Part shown: piece after piece, positions 35,083 through 45,528 of the stretch
How positions within the stretch are numbered: position 1 is the stretch's first letter
Layout: each line of letters starts with the position of its first letter
NCBI GenBank assembly: GCA_002205965.3
Contig: NADL03000513.1
Coordinates: 2,170,001 to 2,234,000, forward strand
Length of the DNA stretch: 64,000 bases
Origin: Kappaphycus alvarezii
Lineage: Eukaryota; Rhodophyta; Florideophyceae; Gigartinales; Solieriaceae
Reading direction: 5' to 3'
The notes under the pieces: model-generated
The model's input: the letters and a program-made list of their open reading frames with translations, nothing else
Database searches by the model: none
Told to the model about the DNA's origin: nothing
Position numbers and translations under genes: made by a program

Positions 35083-35656
35083 CACATAACGTCACGAGTG
35101 TTTCAAATAAGCTTCAATTAAAAAAGGATATAACCTGATACTGTACAGTACTACACTTTGCACTTTGCATTACAGTACACGACAGCTAAGTCTAATACTC
35201 TCCCCACACCTTTTTCCTTACTGCAGAGCTAGAAAAGATTTACCCCACCACCAATCTATTTCTGACATTCGGAGATTTTCCTCTTCTGCTTTACGTCAAG
35301 TTGATGGTGACAGTGCTAGTGGCACCGGCGCACGGCACCACTAGCACCTCCTCTAAACATGGCGCCTTGGGTCTCCTTGCTGTACTGTGCGGTACACTAC
35401 GTACGGTACCTTTATAGCCATGCCTCTACCATCTTCACGCCCCAAAGGCAGTCCAGCTCTTTTCACAGCCAGGTGACTTCGTACCCATCAAGCACTTCTT
35501 TGAGTACCGCCTCTATCAACCCCACGTCGGACAGAAGGACGAAAAGTGAGACCAGGAACGTCAAAAACCAGTATACAACCGCGCTTCCAAGAAAGCCCAC
35601 TCAAATCCAACCACACCAAGAAAAAAGCAAAAAGGCCGCAACCACAAAACCCGAAA

Positions 35657-37066
35657 ATGGTCGTCGATGACCCCCTGGACTTTACTCCAAACTTTACCAT
35701 GTCCACCCTGCAGACTTCGAGCGAGGTCTCCAACGTCATCATCAACTCCGTGTTGATTGCACTCGTCCTTATCAATATTGGGAGTGCAGTATCCAAGTTG
35801 GTCTACATAACCCAACCAAACCGCGTGCGATACAGCTCATGGCTCCGTGGCTTCATATTTGCAAACTCCGACGATCCTCTGCGCATCCTGGCCTGGATGA
35901 CAAGGAAATACATTTATCGTGACCCAAAGTATCTTCGCTATCCCAACCGCCTTCGTTTAAAGCGCCTCGTCTTACCCTTGCTGTCTCGCGGTTTTATCCT
36001 GATCGTGTCTGTGGCGTCTATCGCCGTCACCATACAGACAGATAAGGTTTTGGATGGCTGCCAGAATGGAGACTATCGCCCAGTTTTTGATCCCACCAAT
36101 GCCAACCCAAACCTTCCCCGTCAACCAATTTGCTCCGACATCCCTTTGCGTTCTAATCTTGGCACCCCCACTGCAAGCGCTGGTAGTTGCGTATGCCCAC
36201 TTACATTCGATTTTGCCGGTGTTATTTCAACGGGCTCTGCTAGTGTATTTACAAGCATTACTCCCGACTCCGAGGAAATAAATATTGTCGTGGCCATTCC
36301 GGGGGCGGGACCAGGCTTTCAGTTTTATGTGGAGTGGAGGCCTGAGGATCGGCCTGACTTCACTTACAGGTCGAAAATCAGCGATCTAGTCAGTCCGCGA
36401 ACTCTTTCGGATGTGGTGGCCGGTTGGTTCATGGATGATCATCCGGACTGTGAGCCAGATGGCGAGGATGTCTCCGGAGATCTCATTCGCAAGGATTTCT
36501 TGTGCACAGTCGAGAATATCGAGAGCACTATCGCTCGTCTTGAGTCACGGCTAAGAGATGCTATCTCTTTTGAACGAACCCCTGAAATTGTAGAAAGGAA
36601 AGAAGTTGTGAAGGTAGCTCCAAGTGGGGATACTAAATCGTTTTTCCTTCGTTCATTTTGTGTGGTGCCAATTATCGTAACACGCCCTATTGTGAACATG
36701 GCCCCAATGACCATTATTCTGATAATATGGGTGGCAATCAATGTAATAATCAGCCTTATATCAAGGAGGTACGACAATGCCCTGGATGCTGCATTTCATT
36801 TGGTTAAAGAGGCGCTAGGACATGATTCAACATCCAATCCACTGGAGGAGTGCAGGGAGAGAAAAGAGAGAAAGTCGTTGAAGTTACAAAACTGGGTATG
36901 CGCATCTGGCGGCTACCATCGCGGTTTCTTGGGTCGAAGAGGGGATATTGCGGTGCAGGAGTTTTCGGAGATGGCTGTTGTCAGTGGTTGCGGAGTCGTC
37001 AGAAGTGAGCATGAGACATCTAGGAGTTTGTTGACTGCGCCGAAGGGTTTTGCGGCGCCAATATAA
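35657..37066 (+). CDS. Three-pass membrane protein of unknown family, paralogue 2 (469 aa)
   Basis: Intact single-exon gene. The start is the ATG at 35657, since upstream codons in frame offer only GTG. Hydrophobic segments lie at residues about 27-50 (VIINSVLIALVLINIGSAVS), 103-126 (RLVLPLLSRGFILIVSVASI) and 345-369 (APMTIILIIWVAINVIISLI). Between the first two is a conserved basic block with SWLRGFIFANSDDPLRILAW. Residues 127-344 form a large loop with seven Cys (135, 159, 178, 180, 265, 283, 335), likely lumenal or extracellular, with a short helical segment at about 285-310. The tail has LDAAFHLVKEALGHDSTSNP and a basic stretch, probably cytoplasmic. No enzyme motif is seen. No signal peptide is evident apart from segment 1. 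The neighbouring paralogue points to tandem duplication. Confidence 0.8.
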   Translation: MVVDDPLDFTPNFTMSTLQTSSEVSNVIINSVLIALVLINIGSAVSKLVYITQPNRVRYSSWLRGFIFANSDDPLRILAWMTRKYIYRDPKYLRYPNRLRLKRLVLPLLSRGFILIVSVASIAVTIQTDKVLDGCQNGDYRPVFDPTNANPNLPRQPICSDIPLRSNLGTPTASAGSCVCPLTFDFAGVISTGSASVFTSITPDSEEINIVVAIPGAGPGFQFYVEWRPEDRPDFTYRSKISDLVSPRTLSDVVAGWFMDDHPDCEPDGEDVSGDLIRKDFLCTVENIESTIARLESRLRDAISFERTPEIVERKEVVKVAPSGDTKSFFLRSFCVVPIIVTRPIVNMAPMTIILIIWVAINVIISLISRRYDNALDAAFHLVKEALGHDSTSNPLEECRERKERKSLKLQNWVCASGGYHRGFLGRRGDIAVQEFSEMAVVSGCGVVRSEHETSRSLLTAPKGFAAPI

Positions 37067-37819
37067 CCCTGGCGAGAATTACATGGAACTTGAAAGGAGA
37101 AGAAGGGGGAAGGAGCCCGGCACCTTGCGAGGAACAAGATGCATCATTGCTCGTTGGGTTTGAGTATCCTCGCCGGTGTGCCGTGAGAATCACGAATGAA
37201 ATAGAATTGGGCTTGCTGCGTTTGTCGGTACGGCTTATGGTAGGAGCGGTTATGACGTTTGCATGTGATGTTATCCCGCATATTATGGATGAGTATGTGA
37301 TGAGCTCAGTCTCAGAACTTTGCGGATTTAGAATACAGTCGCAAGGGAATCGCAAGCTTTGCAATGAAAAACTGCCCCTCAAACTGGCTTGCCGGTTTCT
37401 GCATCAACTCAACAGCCTCAAGGAATTGTAAAGGACAATTGAGATCAAGGTAGAGTTAGAGTTCAGGCTTCTCCAGCGGGACATGGACACGCGGAGAGTC
37501 GCAAATCGTGCATCAAAAACCGTTCCGTGCTTTACGACAAGCGAAAACTAGCGCGAATGATATACAGAAATAATCGGTCGGGGTTTCGGAGTGATCGAAC
37601 TTTGCGTAAACGGGAGTCGGTTCGAGGCAATCAAATGGCCGCAGTCCGGTACTGTTCTTATTTAGTTACGGAAATTACCGCGTACACTCAAGATAAGTAA
37701 AAAGAGTAAAAGATACCATAAACGTACAGTACTGTACTGAACGTTCCTTGGGTGTTCTACTGTAATGGCTGTGAAAGATCTTGTGTTTTTTCCAAAAGGG
37801 GCCATGCGGGACCTGTAGT
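37067..37819. other. Intergenic; unassigned ORF 37090-37431
   Basis: An open frame of 113 codons starts (TTG) 24 bp after the membrane-protein gene. It holds no known motif and has no early ATG, so it is more likely the 3' untranslated region. A short GTACAGTACTGTAC palindrome lies at about 37724-37738. Confidence 0.35.
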
Positions 37820-37827
37820 ATCACAGC
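37820..37827. repeat. Left target site duplication of the hAT element
   Basis: ATCACAGC, identical to 41839-41846. Eight base pairs is the duplication length of hAT transposons. Confidence 0.93.
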
Positions 37828-37850
37828 TAGGGGTCGGGTCGAGCGGGCCA
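37828..37850 (+). repeat. Left terminal inverted repeat of hAT
   Basis: 23 bp, one mismatch to the reverse complement of 41816-41838. Confidence 0.93.
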
Positions 37851-38766
37851 GCTCGTTGAGCCGACAAAGCTCGTCCCTTTTTGAACGGTATCGAGCGAGC
37901 CTATATATTTTCGGACCAGACAGGAGCGAGCCGCGAGGCCGAAAACTGCCAAATGGCGAGCAACGAGCGGGCTACGAGCTCTGACTGCGAACTCCAGCCG
38001 GGCCCCCATCGGGCCGAGCCAATAGTAGTCATCGAGCTAGAGCCGAGCTTACAGAAAGACAGTATAGAACAAGTAGTATTATTCAGATCTGGTATTGATC
38101 TGGATACCCTTTCTTTTCGTACAGTAATCATGATTAAATTCGCAACACTGTGATTTGGCTTCGGGGAATAGCCGGTTACGCCTGCTAGTCCCCGAAATAA
38201 AATAGCACCCAATCTTTTCCACCTGTGATTTGGTTACAGAACTGTATTATAGATTAAACGTTCTTTGTACCGAATCATCAGATAGCGCTATCTGTCAGGC
38301 AGTAACCTTATCTGATCACATATACTATCTGATGTCAGATATGTTGACATCAAGAGATTTGGTATTGTAATTCAGATTCTTATTGGTACACTACCACAAA
38401 AACAACTATTTTGATAGGAAATCGTTTTTTTCGGTTGCCTATGTTTTCAGTGTCGGAGTACTGTACAATACTGCAGACATAATGTCTACCTTTTTCATTT
38501 GCATTAGCTACATAATTCCTCAGATGAGGTGAGATCAGATGTTGGATAGAAAGTTTTTATGCCTCCGCAAAGATTTCAATAGAATAGGCTTTAGGAGGAC
38601 AGCAATCAAACACTGCACAAAGTATCAACAATTACTGATGCTGTGTACAGTGTATGATCTTAAGAAAACTCTATTGATTCTAGAAAGTACATCAAAGACG
38701 GGATGTATTCCATACTAGATAGCAGTGTAAGAGAGAAGTATAAATATGCTGCACATCAACTATGTT

Positions 38767-38812
38767 GGTCGAGTGAAACTGTTGCTGTTGACAGCAACAG
38801 TCTCACTCGACC
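38767..38812. repeat. Near-perfect hairpin upstream of the hAT transposase start
   Basis: Two 22-bp arms separated by TG, with a single mismatch, core ACTGTTGCTGT / ACAGCAACAGT. It ends 18 bp before the ATG at 38831, so it would sit in the transposase mRNA leader or promoter. Confidence 0.9.
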
Positions 38813-38830
38813 GTATCCACATTCTTCGAA

Positions 38831-41135
38831 ATGAAACGCCCTCCCTTTTCCAAGTCGCTCACGAGACGGTTCATCAACCAAACCACTGATCGACCAAACA
38901 GAGCTGATCAACCATCAGACGATGTCATCGATTTGACGCCAAACGAATCGGAGTCCTCTTCCCCTAAACCGCAAGGCAGCAAGCAGCTCCACATATCAAA
39001 AGACGAAGCTATCAAGGCTGTTGGAGATATTCTCCGAAATCGCCCGTTGATTTACAATCTCATCCTCTATAAAGACTTCCGTCCTGCACACACGAGCAGA
39101 ACCAGGAGGGCACAATGTTATGACGACTTCGAGATACTCTGTAAGGCAAACACTAAACAGTGTGTTGTTCTGTGCGCAGTAACGGATGTCCGTTACGGTC
39201 TGGCGTTCTCACTTACAAATGAAATGGAGGCAGTACAACCTTTGCCAGGCACGCAGCCTCGCATGTTCGCATGTCCGGGGTGTCGAAGCAAATTCGTATC
39301 CCGCGAGCACTGCCAGCGTCTTACAAGGCGAGTATTCGTGATTCGGCTGCTCTGGCATGAGCATACGATCTATCTCCGTTTAATTTCGCTGATAACAGGC
39401 GTAGTATGATTGGTTTCGCTGCCGCAGTTTTTGCAGCAGCACAGGCCACCCCATCAGGAGACAATATCGATGTGAAGCAGATTTTGCCATCCGCTCGTTC
39501 CGTTCGAGACGGAATATCCGAATTTGCAGCTAAAACAAGGAAATATTTCGCGGAAAATCTGGAGAATAATGTGCTCAGCATGGGCGGTGGGGTTACGACT
39601 GACGGTGTGACAATAAAAACTCAAGAAAAACAATTCTATGATTTGACAGTGCATTATTTTCACGTGGGTTCGTCAAGTGGGTTGGATACTCCGAAAGTTG
39701 AGATGAAGTGCAAAACTCTTTTGCTCGGGGAGGTCATGGAAGGCCAGTCGGCAGATGAACTACGTCATCTACCGGACACCAGGCTTAACAATCAGTACAG
39801 TTTCAGACTCCGAAGATTGCTATCCAGTTTTACACTCGTTACAGATTTTTGCGCTTTTATGCCGAACATTGCTGGAGCCTCCGTGAGCTCCGCCGTCGCT
39901 CCGCTTGACGAGAAATGGCAGGGATGTATATCGCACTTGCTAAACACGATTATGAAAACATGCCTCAGCAGGTGTGCTGGGGACCAGCAACTTGATCGGA
40001 TATTAGAGGACTTGAAGGCTGTTAAGGCCCTCGTTCGCATATTTAAACAGTTCGGCTGGAATCATGATTTTGCGGATGATTATTCGTTGATTCAGGAGGT
40101 AGACACAAGATTCGCAACTACCTTCAAAGTTGCGGAACGTTTTGTCAAATCAGGGCAGTCTGCATTCTCCATAGTGGAGCAAAACAAATCGCAGCAGGCA
40201 GAAAAGGCAAAGAGTTCTATACTTTGCTACTTTTTCCCTGGTGCGAATGTGTTTTGCTTTCCCGCTGTAGAGGCGATTGTGGATGCATGCGAGGCTATTG
40301 TTGGCGTGCAATTGGCGTTAGAAGCTTCTGAAAAGCCTACTCTTCATGCCGTAATGCCATACTTTCAGAGGTGTAAGGATGAGTTGCAACGGATTGCGGA
40401 TGGTGGGGAGGTTGACCGCGGCGTTTCTGTCGGCAGTGTACTACCCAGTCCGTACTCTCGCGGGTTATGCCGTTCTATGCTGGAAACCTTCAATGAGAAG
40501 GTCAAAGGTCATGATATGTGGCTCGCTGCCTGCCTTTTACATCCATTCCTACGAGAGTTCCAGTTTGAACCGCGAGTGGGCCCTCGAACAGAGTATATAA
40601 ATCGAGCGCAAACTTTTGTTCGCAAGCTTATGAAGAATTTCGAGTCTGACGGGAGCGTCTCGCGGGGAAGGCTAGAAGATATGAATTAAGTCGGGGGTAG
40701 TAGGCAGAATTTGGATGGCCGAAACAGTGGCGGAGTGCTTTGGCTTTGACTGGAGTTGAAACTCAACCCTCTGATCAAATCATGCAACGTCAAAAGCGAG
40801 CCAAGTTATCGCTGGTTCAGTATGCAGACATTCACTTCAACAATACAGAACAGAGAGTGGGAGATGAGATATCGAGGTATATGGACATGAACATAGCGTC
40901 TTTGGGTTACAAACTGGAGGAATTTATGGGAGATGATTTCGTAGCAATCAAGTTTTGGGCACAGCGCAAGGTGCAGTTTCCATTGTTATTTCGCGTGAGT
41001 TGCCGTGTTTTGGCATTTCCAGCGTCATCATGTGCCAGTGAGCGCGTGTTCTCCGCTGTAAAGCGAATTGTGACACACGATAGATCTAGGCTAGGGTCAA
41101 ACATAGTGGAGGACTTGATTGTTTTAAGGACTTGA
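38831..41135 (+). pseudogene. hAT transposase, split over three frames
   Basis: The first frame (38831 to about 39335) starts MKRPPFSKSLTRRFINQTTD and ends in a Cys-rich piece FACPGCRSKFVSREHCQRL, in the position of a BED-like zinc finger. The frame then moves: IRDSAALA, a TGA, YDLSPFNFADNRRSMIGFAA and the open frame 39406-40689 with the RNase H-like fold (VLSMGGGVTTDGVTIKTQEK; FCAFMPNIAGASVSSAVAP). A last frame, 40704-41135, holds the hAT C-terminal dimerisation domain: FWAQRKVQFPLLFRVSCRVL, FPASSCASERVFSAVKRIVT. Short introns could explain the first or last joins, but no clean GT-AG pair was found by eye, so I treat it as broken. The total of about 750 codons is normal for hAT. Confidence 0.85.
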
Positions 41136-41815
41136 AAAGTTGGATGTTCACTTTCAAGTAAACAAACATCGTGGAGGACTTGATTGTTTTAAAGACTTGG
41201 AGAAGTCAGATGTTCGTTTTTAAGTAAAAAAGGAGTACTGTATTTCCCCAGTAATAACCAACTTCATGTCGATTAATGAATTCTTATGGTGAGAGTCGAA
41301 ACATTTCAGACGCCATCATGACATGAAGGGTTTTCCTTGAAATCCGCTCCTATCATGGTAGATATCATGTAATCTTAGGCCCTAACTAGGCTGCGTTGAA
41401 GGTAATCTTTTTGTGAGGAGGTGGATCCAAACAGTAACTTTATAGAATCATTCATTGCAGAACAATTTGTGAATGGTGTTTTTCTCCTCTGTACTCGATA
41501 ATTCTAAGATTGAACTTTATGTTGTAGTAGAGAGCCTATAAAATAGCAGTGTCTCCAAAAATTAGGTACATAGGATGCTTGAGTCGAGCGTATGGAACAA
41601 GCGAGCTCAAAATACCCCTTCAACAGAGCTGGTTCGAGTCGAGCTCTGGAACGGGCGAATTTCGAGCGAGTTAAACAGTAGATTTTTAAACATCAGGATA
41701 GAGCTGAGCTTTACAGTTTGTCGAGCATGCTAAAACGGGCCAACGAAATAACCTAATGAGCTTACGAGAGCCACGAGCTTGTCGGAACCCTATTGGTAGA
41801 GCTCGGGCCGAGTCA

Positions 41816-41838
41816 TGGCTCGCTCGACCCGACCCCTA
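41816..41838 (-). repeat. Right terminal inverted repeat of hAT
   Basis: Inverted counterpart of 37828-37850, one mismatch in 23. Confidence 0.93.
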
Positions 41839-41846
41839 ATCACAGC
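41839..41846. repeat. Right target site duplication of the hAT element
   Basis: ATCACAGC, identical to 37820-37827. Confidence 0.93.
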
Positions 41847-42472
41847 CCAAAAGGTATGACACGTGTAGCAAGCAGCAAGGTTGCTGGTGGAAGTCTACTG
41901 TAAGCCCTACAAGCCGAGCTTACAATGTCTGACAGAACTACTGACCGTTGTGCTCGATGGGTTGGTTTCCCCTTATTGCGGCAAGAACAAGTGTTTACTG
42001 CTTCTGTCTGATGGCTGATGATTCTTGTCTTGGACTTGCTCCGCTACTCGGTTCGCAAGCCCTTACTGTATATAGAGCTTTTTGTAGCCCGTCTGAGCTG
42101 TATTTGAAAGTATAGTACAGTGCAGTGTAGAACTAGTCCACCATAAAAATTAAATCTACTGGCTACAGTAGCATTTTGTACTAGATTAATATCATAAAAT
42201 ATCTAAACATTCCTGCTGAGCTGTCACGGATGCTGCACTGGCACCACCGCGAGCCCTTTTAATAAGAGAACCCTTCTTTTTCTTCTCTGCGCACACAAGA
42301 CACGGTACAGTATGGTGTACTGCTACAACTTCTACTGCACACTGTAATGTACTTGAAGTTGCATCGCCCGGATCAGGATGCTTTTCACACAGTCACTGAT
42401 GCCTGGATGGTCTTGGATATCCTACCAGATCAGGGGCACCTACCAGATCAGGGGCACTTTACAGCACATACA
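41847..42472. other. Spacer between hAT and Copia B, no gene seen
   Basis: It contains a direct repeat of TACCAGATCAGGGGCAC at about 42424-42458 (two adjacent copies) and a few CAGTAC-type motifs. No coding signal. Confidence 0.5.
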
Positions 42473-42578
42473 TGACGAAACACCCAAGACAGACTGTCCT
42501 TGAGAAGAAGGAGTACAAAAGGCGATCTCCCGTCGACAGGTCACAAAATAGACAGAGGTAACGGTCTACGTTCCGTCA
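42473..42578 (+). repeat. 5' LTR of Copia B
   Basis: 106 bp with TG...CA ends extended to TGACG...CGTCA. About ten differences from the 3' LTR by eye. Confidence 0.92.
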
Positions 42579-42588
42579 GGTTATGGAC
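42579..42588 (+). other. Primer binding site of Copia B, overlapping the gag ATG
   Basis: GGTTATGGAC directly follows the LTR. GGTTATGG is complementary to CCATAACC in the anticodon loop region of initiator tRNA-Met. The ATG at 42583 inside this site opens the Gag frame. Confidence 0.75.
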
Positions 42589-43560
42589 AAAAACGCACAA
42601 AAACTGCTGAAAAATCCCCACCATCTCACTGATCGCGCCAACCGCGCTACCAGAAGGGCTCAAGCTGCCCCGTTCACCGATCTTACAAGAGAACTCCTCC
42701 ACCTCGCCAAACTCTCCGCGTCCGACAGCGATCCACCATATCACGCATCTACCCAACCCACCATGAGCACACTCAACAAACCAAAAATCCCCAAACTTGA
42801 CAGATCAAACTATGCGCCCTGGCTTTTATCTGTAACAGATGCCGCCGCTTCGATCCAAGCTAGGGACCACGTCGATTCCGACCCAGCCCCCCTACCGATC
42901 CAGCCCAGCCAGCCAAGTTTGAAGATAAATGGGACATACTATTATGCGTCCTCATCGATAGCATACCTCACGAAATTGCCAATCTCATCATCCAACCGGG
43001 TTCCAACCCCACACCCAACCAGCTTATCCAGCAAGTACAGAACTACTCGGAAACCAATCGGGGAAGTGACCACCAATACCTCAAGTCCGTAGCAGAGAAC
43101 ACAAACTTCACAGAAAATCAAGACATACACAAATAACTAGCCAATCATGAATCCATTCGTGCACAAATGATCGCCGCCAACTATGCAGACAATGGAAACC
43201 CCGCCACAACAGTGACCTTCATGATCAACAGACTCCGCCAAAACCCCAACACGGCTCCGGTAGGGATGCAAATGCTCAGCAACAAGCCCATGGATCCCAG
43301 AGAATTTGTTCATCGCTTCAACGAACTCAAGATGTTCTCAACCCCGATAGGAGCCGCATCATCCTCAGGTTCACCGATCGCTGATACCACCGCGGCCACC
43401 CTAGCCGAACTCCTCAAGGAAATCCGATCACTCAGACAAGGCTCACGTCCCAAGCGAGACCGCCCGTTCAACCCCTGCCAACACCACGCGGCACACTGAT
43501 GCAGGCAAACTGATGCACAGTGTAGGGATCCCAAACAATCCAAAAACAAAAACGGAAATC
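42583..43560 (+). pseudogene. Gag of Copia B
   Basis: Starts at ATG 42583 inside the primer binding site: MDKNAQKLLKNPHHLTDRAN, RATRRAQAAPFTDLTRELLH, then the Copia Gag signature IPKLDRSNYAPWLLSVTDAA. A frameshift near 42910 moves the core to DKWDILLCVLIDSIPHEIAN and LIQQVQNYSETNRGSDHQYL. A TAA near 43135 interrupts before MIAANYADNGNPATTVTFMI and PREFVHRFNELKMF. It ends with a zinc-knuckle variant, NPCQHHAAH, TGA, CRQTDAQCRDP, comparable to Copia A. It would form the virus-like particle shell. Confidence 0.82.
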
Positions 43561-43599
43561 CGGCCGCACGAGGCTCTACCATCTCCTATGAAGTCCTGA

Positions 43600-45310
43600 T
43601 CCGAGAACTCCAAGATCTCATCTACCAGGATGACCAATTCGACCAGGAGACCCACGACAAGGAGCGTAAGTTCATCCTTGACTCAGGGATCCACCTCCTG
43701 TTTAAAAAACCCAGCCCCTCCATGCAAGAACTCCCCACACCTATCCCCCTCACCTCCATCACAGACACGAACACGCACTGCTCCCACTTCGGAAGAACTG
43801 ATGTGCAGATAAGCAAGAGTAACAAAGTCACTGTCCCAGCCTTCGCAAACCCCACGAACGCTACAACCTCCTCTCTGTTCATGCCCTGACATATGCCGCC
43901 GGACCAATCATCTTCACCAAGTCACAAGCCATCCTCACGCACGCCACAGCACACGGCATACGACCCTTCGCCAAGGCCAGGTGGGACAAGCCGACCCAAG
44001 GCTACGTCATACGAGAAACCACCATCCCCATTGCCCGCGTAGCAACGGCCAATACGGTGGCCACTCGTAAACGCAAACCCCGCACCTACGCTTTCAAACT
44101 ACCACCCCTCTCACCTCACGCCCAGCGCACACCATTAACCCACCCCACCACCGACCACCTGCCACCGCAGCTACTCCATCTCCACATTTCCCACCCCGCA
44201 ACAACCCACACCACGCCCACGACATCCTATCCCCACGCACTCCCGAGACCGGCACACTCACTTCTTCCACAAACGGCATCTCATCCTCAACCATGCACCC
44301 CTCCGATCCCTCCAGCAAATGGCCAAACGCAGCACACTGCCCATCTTACCGAAGCAACTGGTCAACCCGCCCCTCGATCTCATACCTCCCCTGCAGGCAC
44401 GCCAAACTCACAGCAGCCACACACCTGGCCAACACCAAGCACTACAGGAGTTGGCTCGGACGTCAGCTCTGACACGTGCGGACCCATTACCCCCAGGTCC
44501 AAACACGGTGGCATTCATTTCCTCACCTTCCTCGACGCCGAAAGCCGATTCCTCAGTGTCTACTTCCTCAAGACGAGGGACGAGGTTGCCCGTTTCATCC
44601 CCATCCACATGGCAAGAATCAACACCACATACGGTACACCTCCCCGAGTCATCTGAGTCGACAATGCACGAGAGTTTTTATCCAACCCGCTCAAACACCT
44701 CTACCGACCCCAAGGCACCACTCTCAAAACCCGCACAAAATACCAGCCCCAAGAGAACTCCAGAGCAGAACGGATTAATCTCACTCTCATGAAAGCAACC
44801 AGAGCTGCACTCAACACGGCAGGACTTCCCATGGTCTTTTGGGAAGACGCACTGAAAGAAGTCGCGTATAAGTATAACATCATGCTCTACTCAGCGACAG
44901 GCATCTCGCCCTCCCAAATGTGGTTCCGAACCCCATTCAGCCCGTCCCAACTCCTAATATTTGGCGAATTTGGCCTCATCCTCATCCACAAGCCCAAATA
45001 CAAACTGTCACCACGGGCCATACTCGTACGGTACATGAAAGGCCTAGATTACAACCTTATCCGCGTCTGGGACCCCCAAAAGGGCGAGTAACTGCAAGTA
45101 CGAGCAAAAGAATTTAAGCAGTACAACCTCCAACAAGATCCCAGTCTCACCACCCCACTCGCCCTCACTTCCACAACACAACGACTTCCAGACCTCCCCC
45201 AAAGGCTCCACCAGGCCCGCATCGACCCCGATGGCGAATACTGGACGAAAGCTCACAACAAAGAACTCGAAACCCTGGAGAGAGAAAACACCTTCCGCTA
45301 GATTCACAAT
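43600..45310 (+). pseudogene. Protease and integrase of Copia B
   Basis: The protease active site is KFILDSGIHLLFK at about 43669-43707 (D-S-G). Integrase core in frame 44057-44656 and beyond: SDTCGPITPRSKHGGIHFLT (first Asp 44471), a TGA, VDNAREFLSNPLK (second Asp 44660-44662), then TKYQPQENSRAERINLTLMK (Glu 44753-44755), AALNTAGLPMVFWEDALKEV, LLIFGEFGLILIHKPKYKLS and AILVRYMKGLDYNLIRVWDP. The last stretch is the conserved Copia C-terminal integrase region. Several stops make it inactive, but DDE residues remain. The N-terminal zinc region is degraded. Confidence 0.85.
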
Positions 45311-45528
45311 AACAAGGTACACGTCAACGCCAAAATGATTCCACTCAAGATTTCATACCGTTACAAACACTCACCAACTCTAGCACTAGATCTCACGGCA
45401 CGCTGCTCAGTCCTAGGGGATCGCATGCAACCCTTCTTGCATTATGACCCAACCACACCACCACTTACATGACAGAGAAAACCACAGTGCGCCCACAATT
45501 AGCCCCCACAGCTTACCACGGCTAGCAC

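Larger units (their letters stand above)
37828..41838 (+). mobile_element. Complete hAT-superfamily DNA transposon (4011 bp)
   Basis: It begins TAGGGGTCGGGTCGAGCG and ends with the inverted complement; the terminal inverted repeats match over 22 of 23 bp (37828-37850 and 41816-41838). It is flanked by a perfect 8-bp duplication. The internal sequence encodes a hAT transposase at 38831-41135. The terminal 200-250 bp on both sides are rich in CGAGC/GCTCG motifs, which are candidate subterminal transposase-binding sites. TAGGGGT at the ends is close to the hAT terminal consensus. The perfect ends suggest a fairly recent insertion. Confidence 0.95.

Noticed and set aside
35546..35656. N-terminal extension of the membrane protein from a GTG codon
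   Set aside because: Non-ATG start, basic Ser/Lys/Pro-rich sequence with no counterpart in the paralogue, while PLDxTPxFT homology begins just after ATG 35657.
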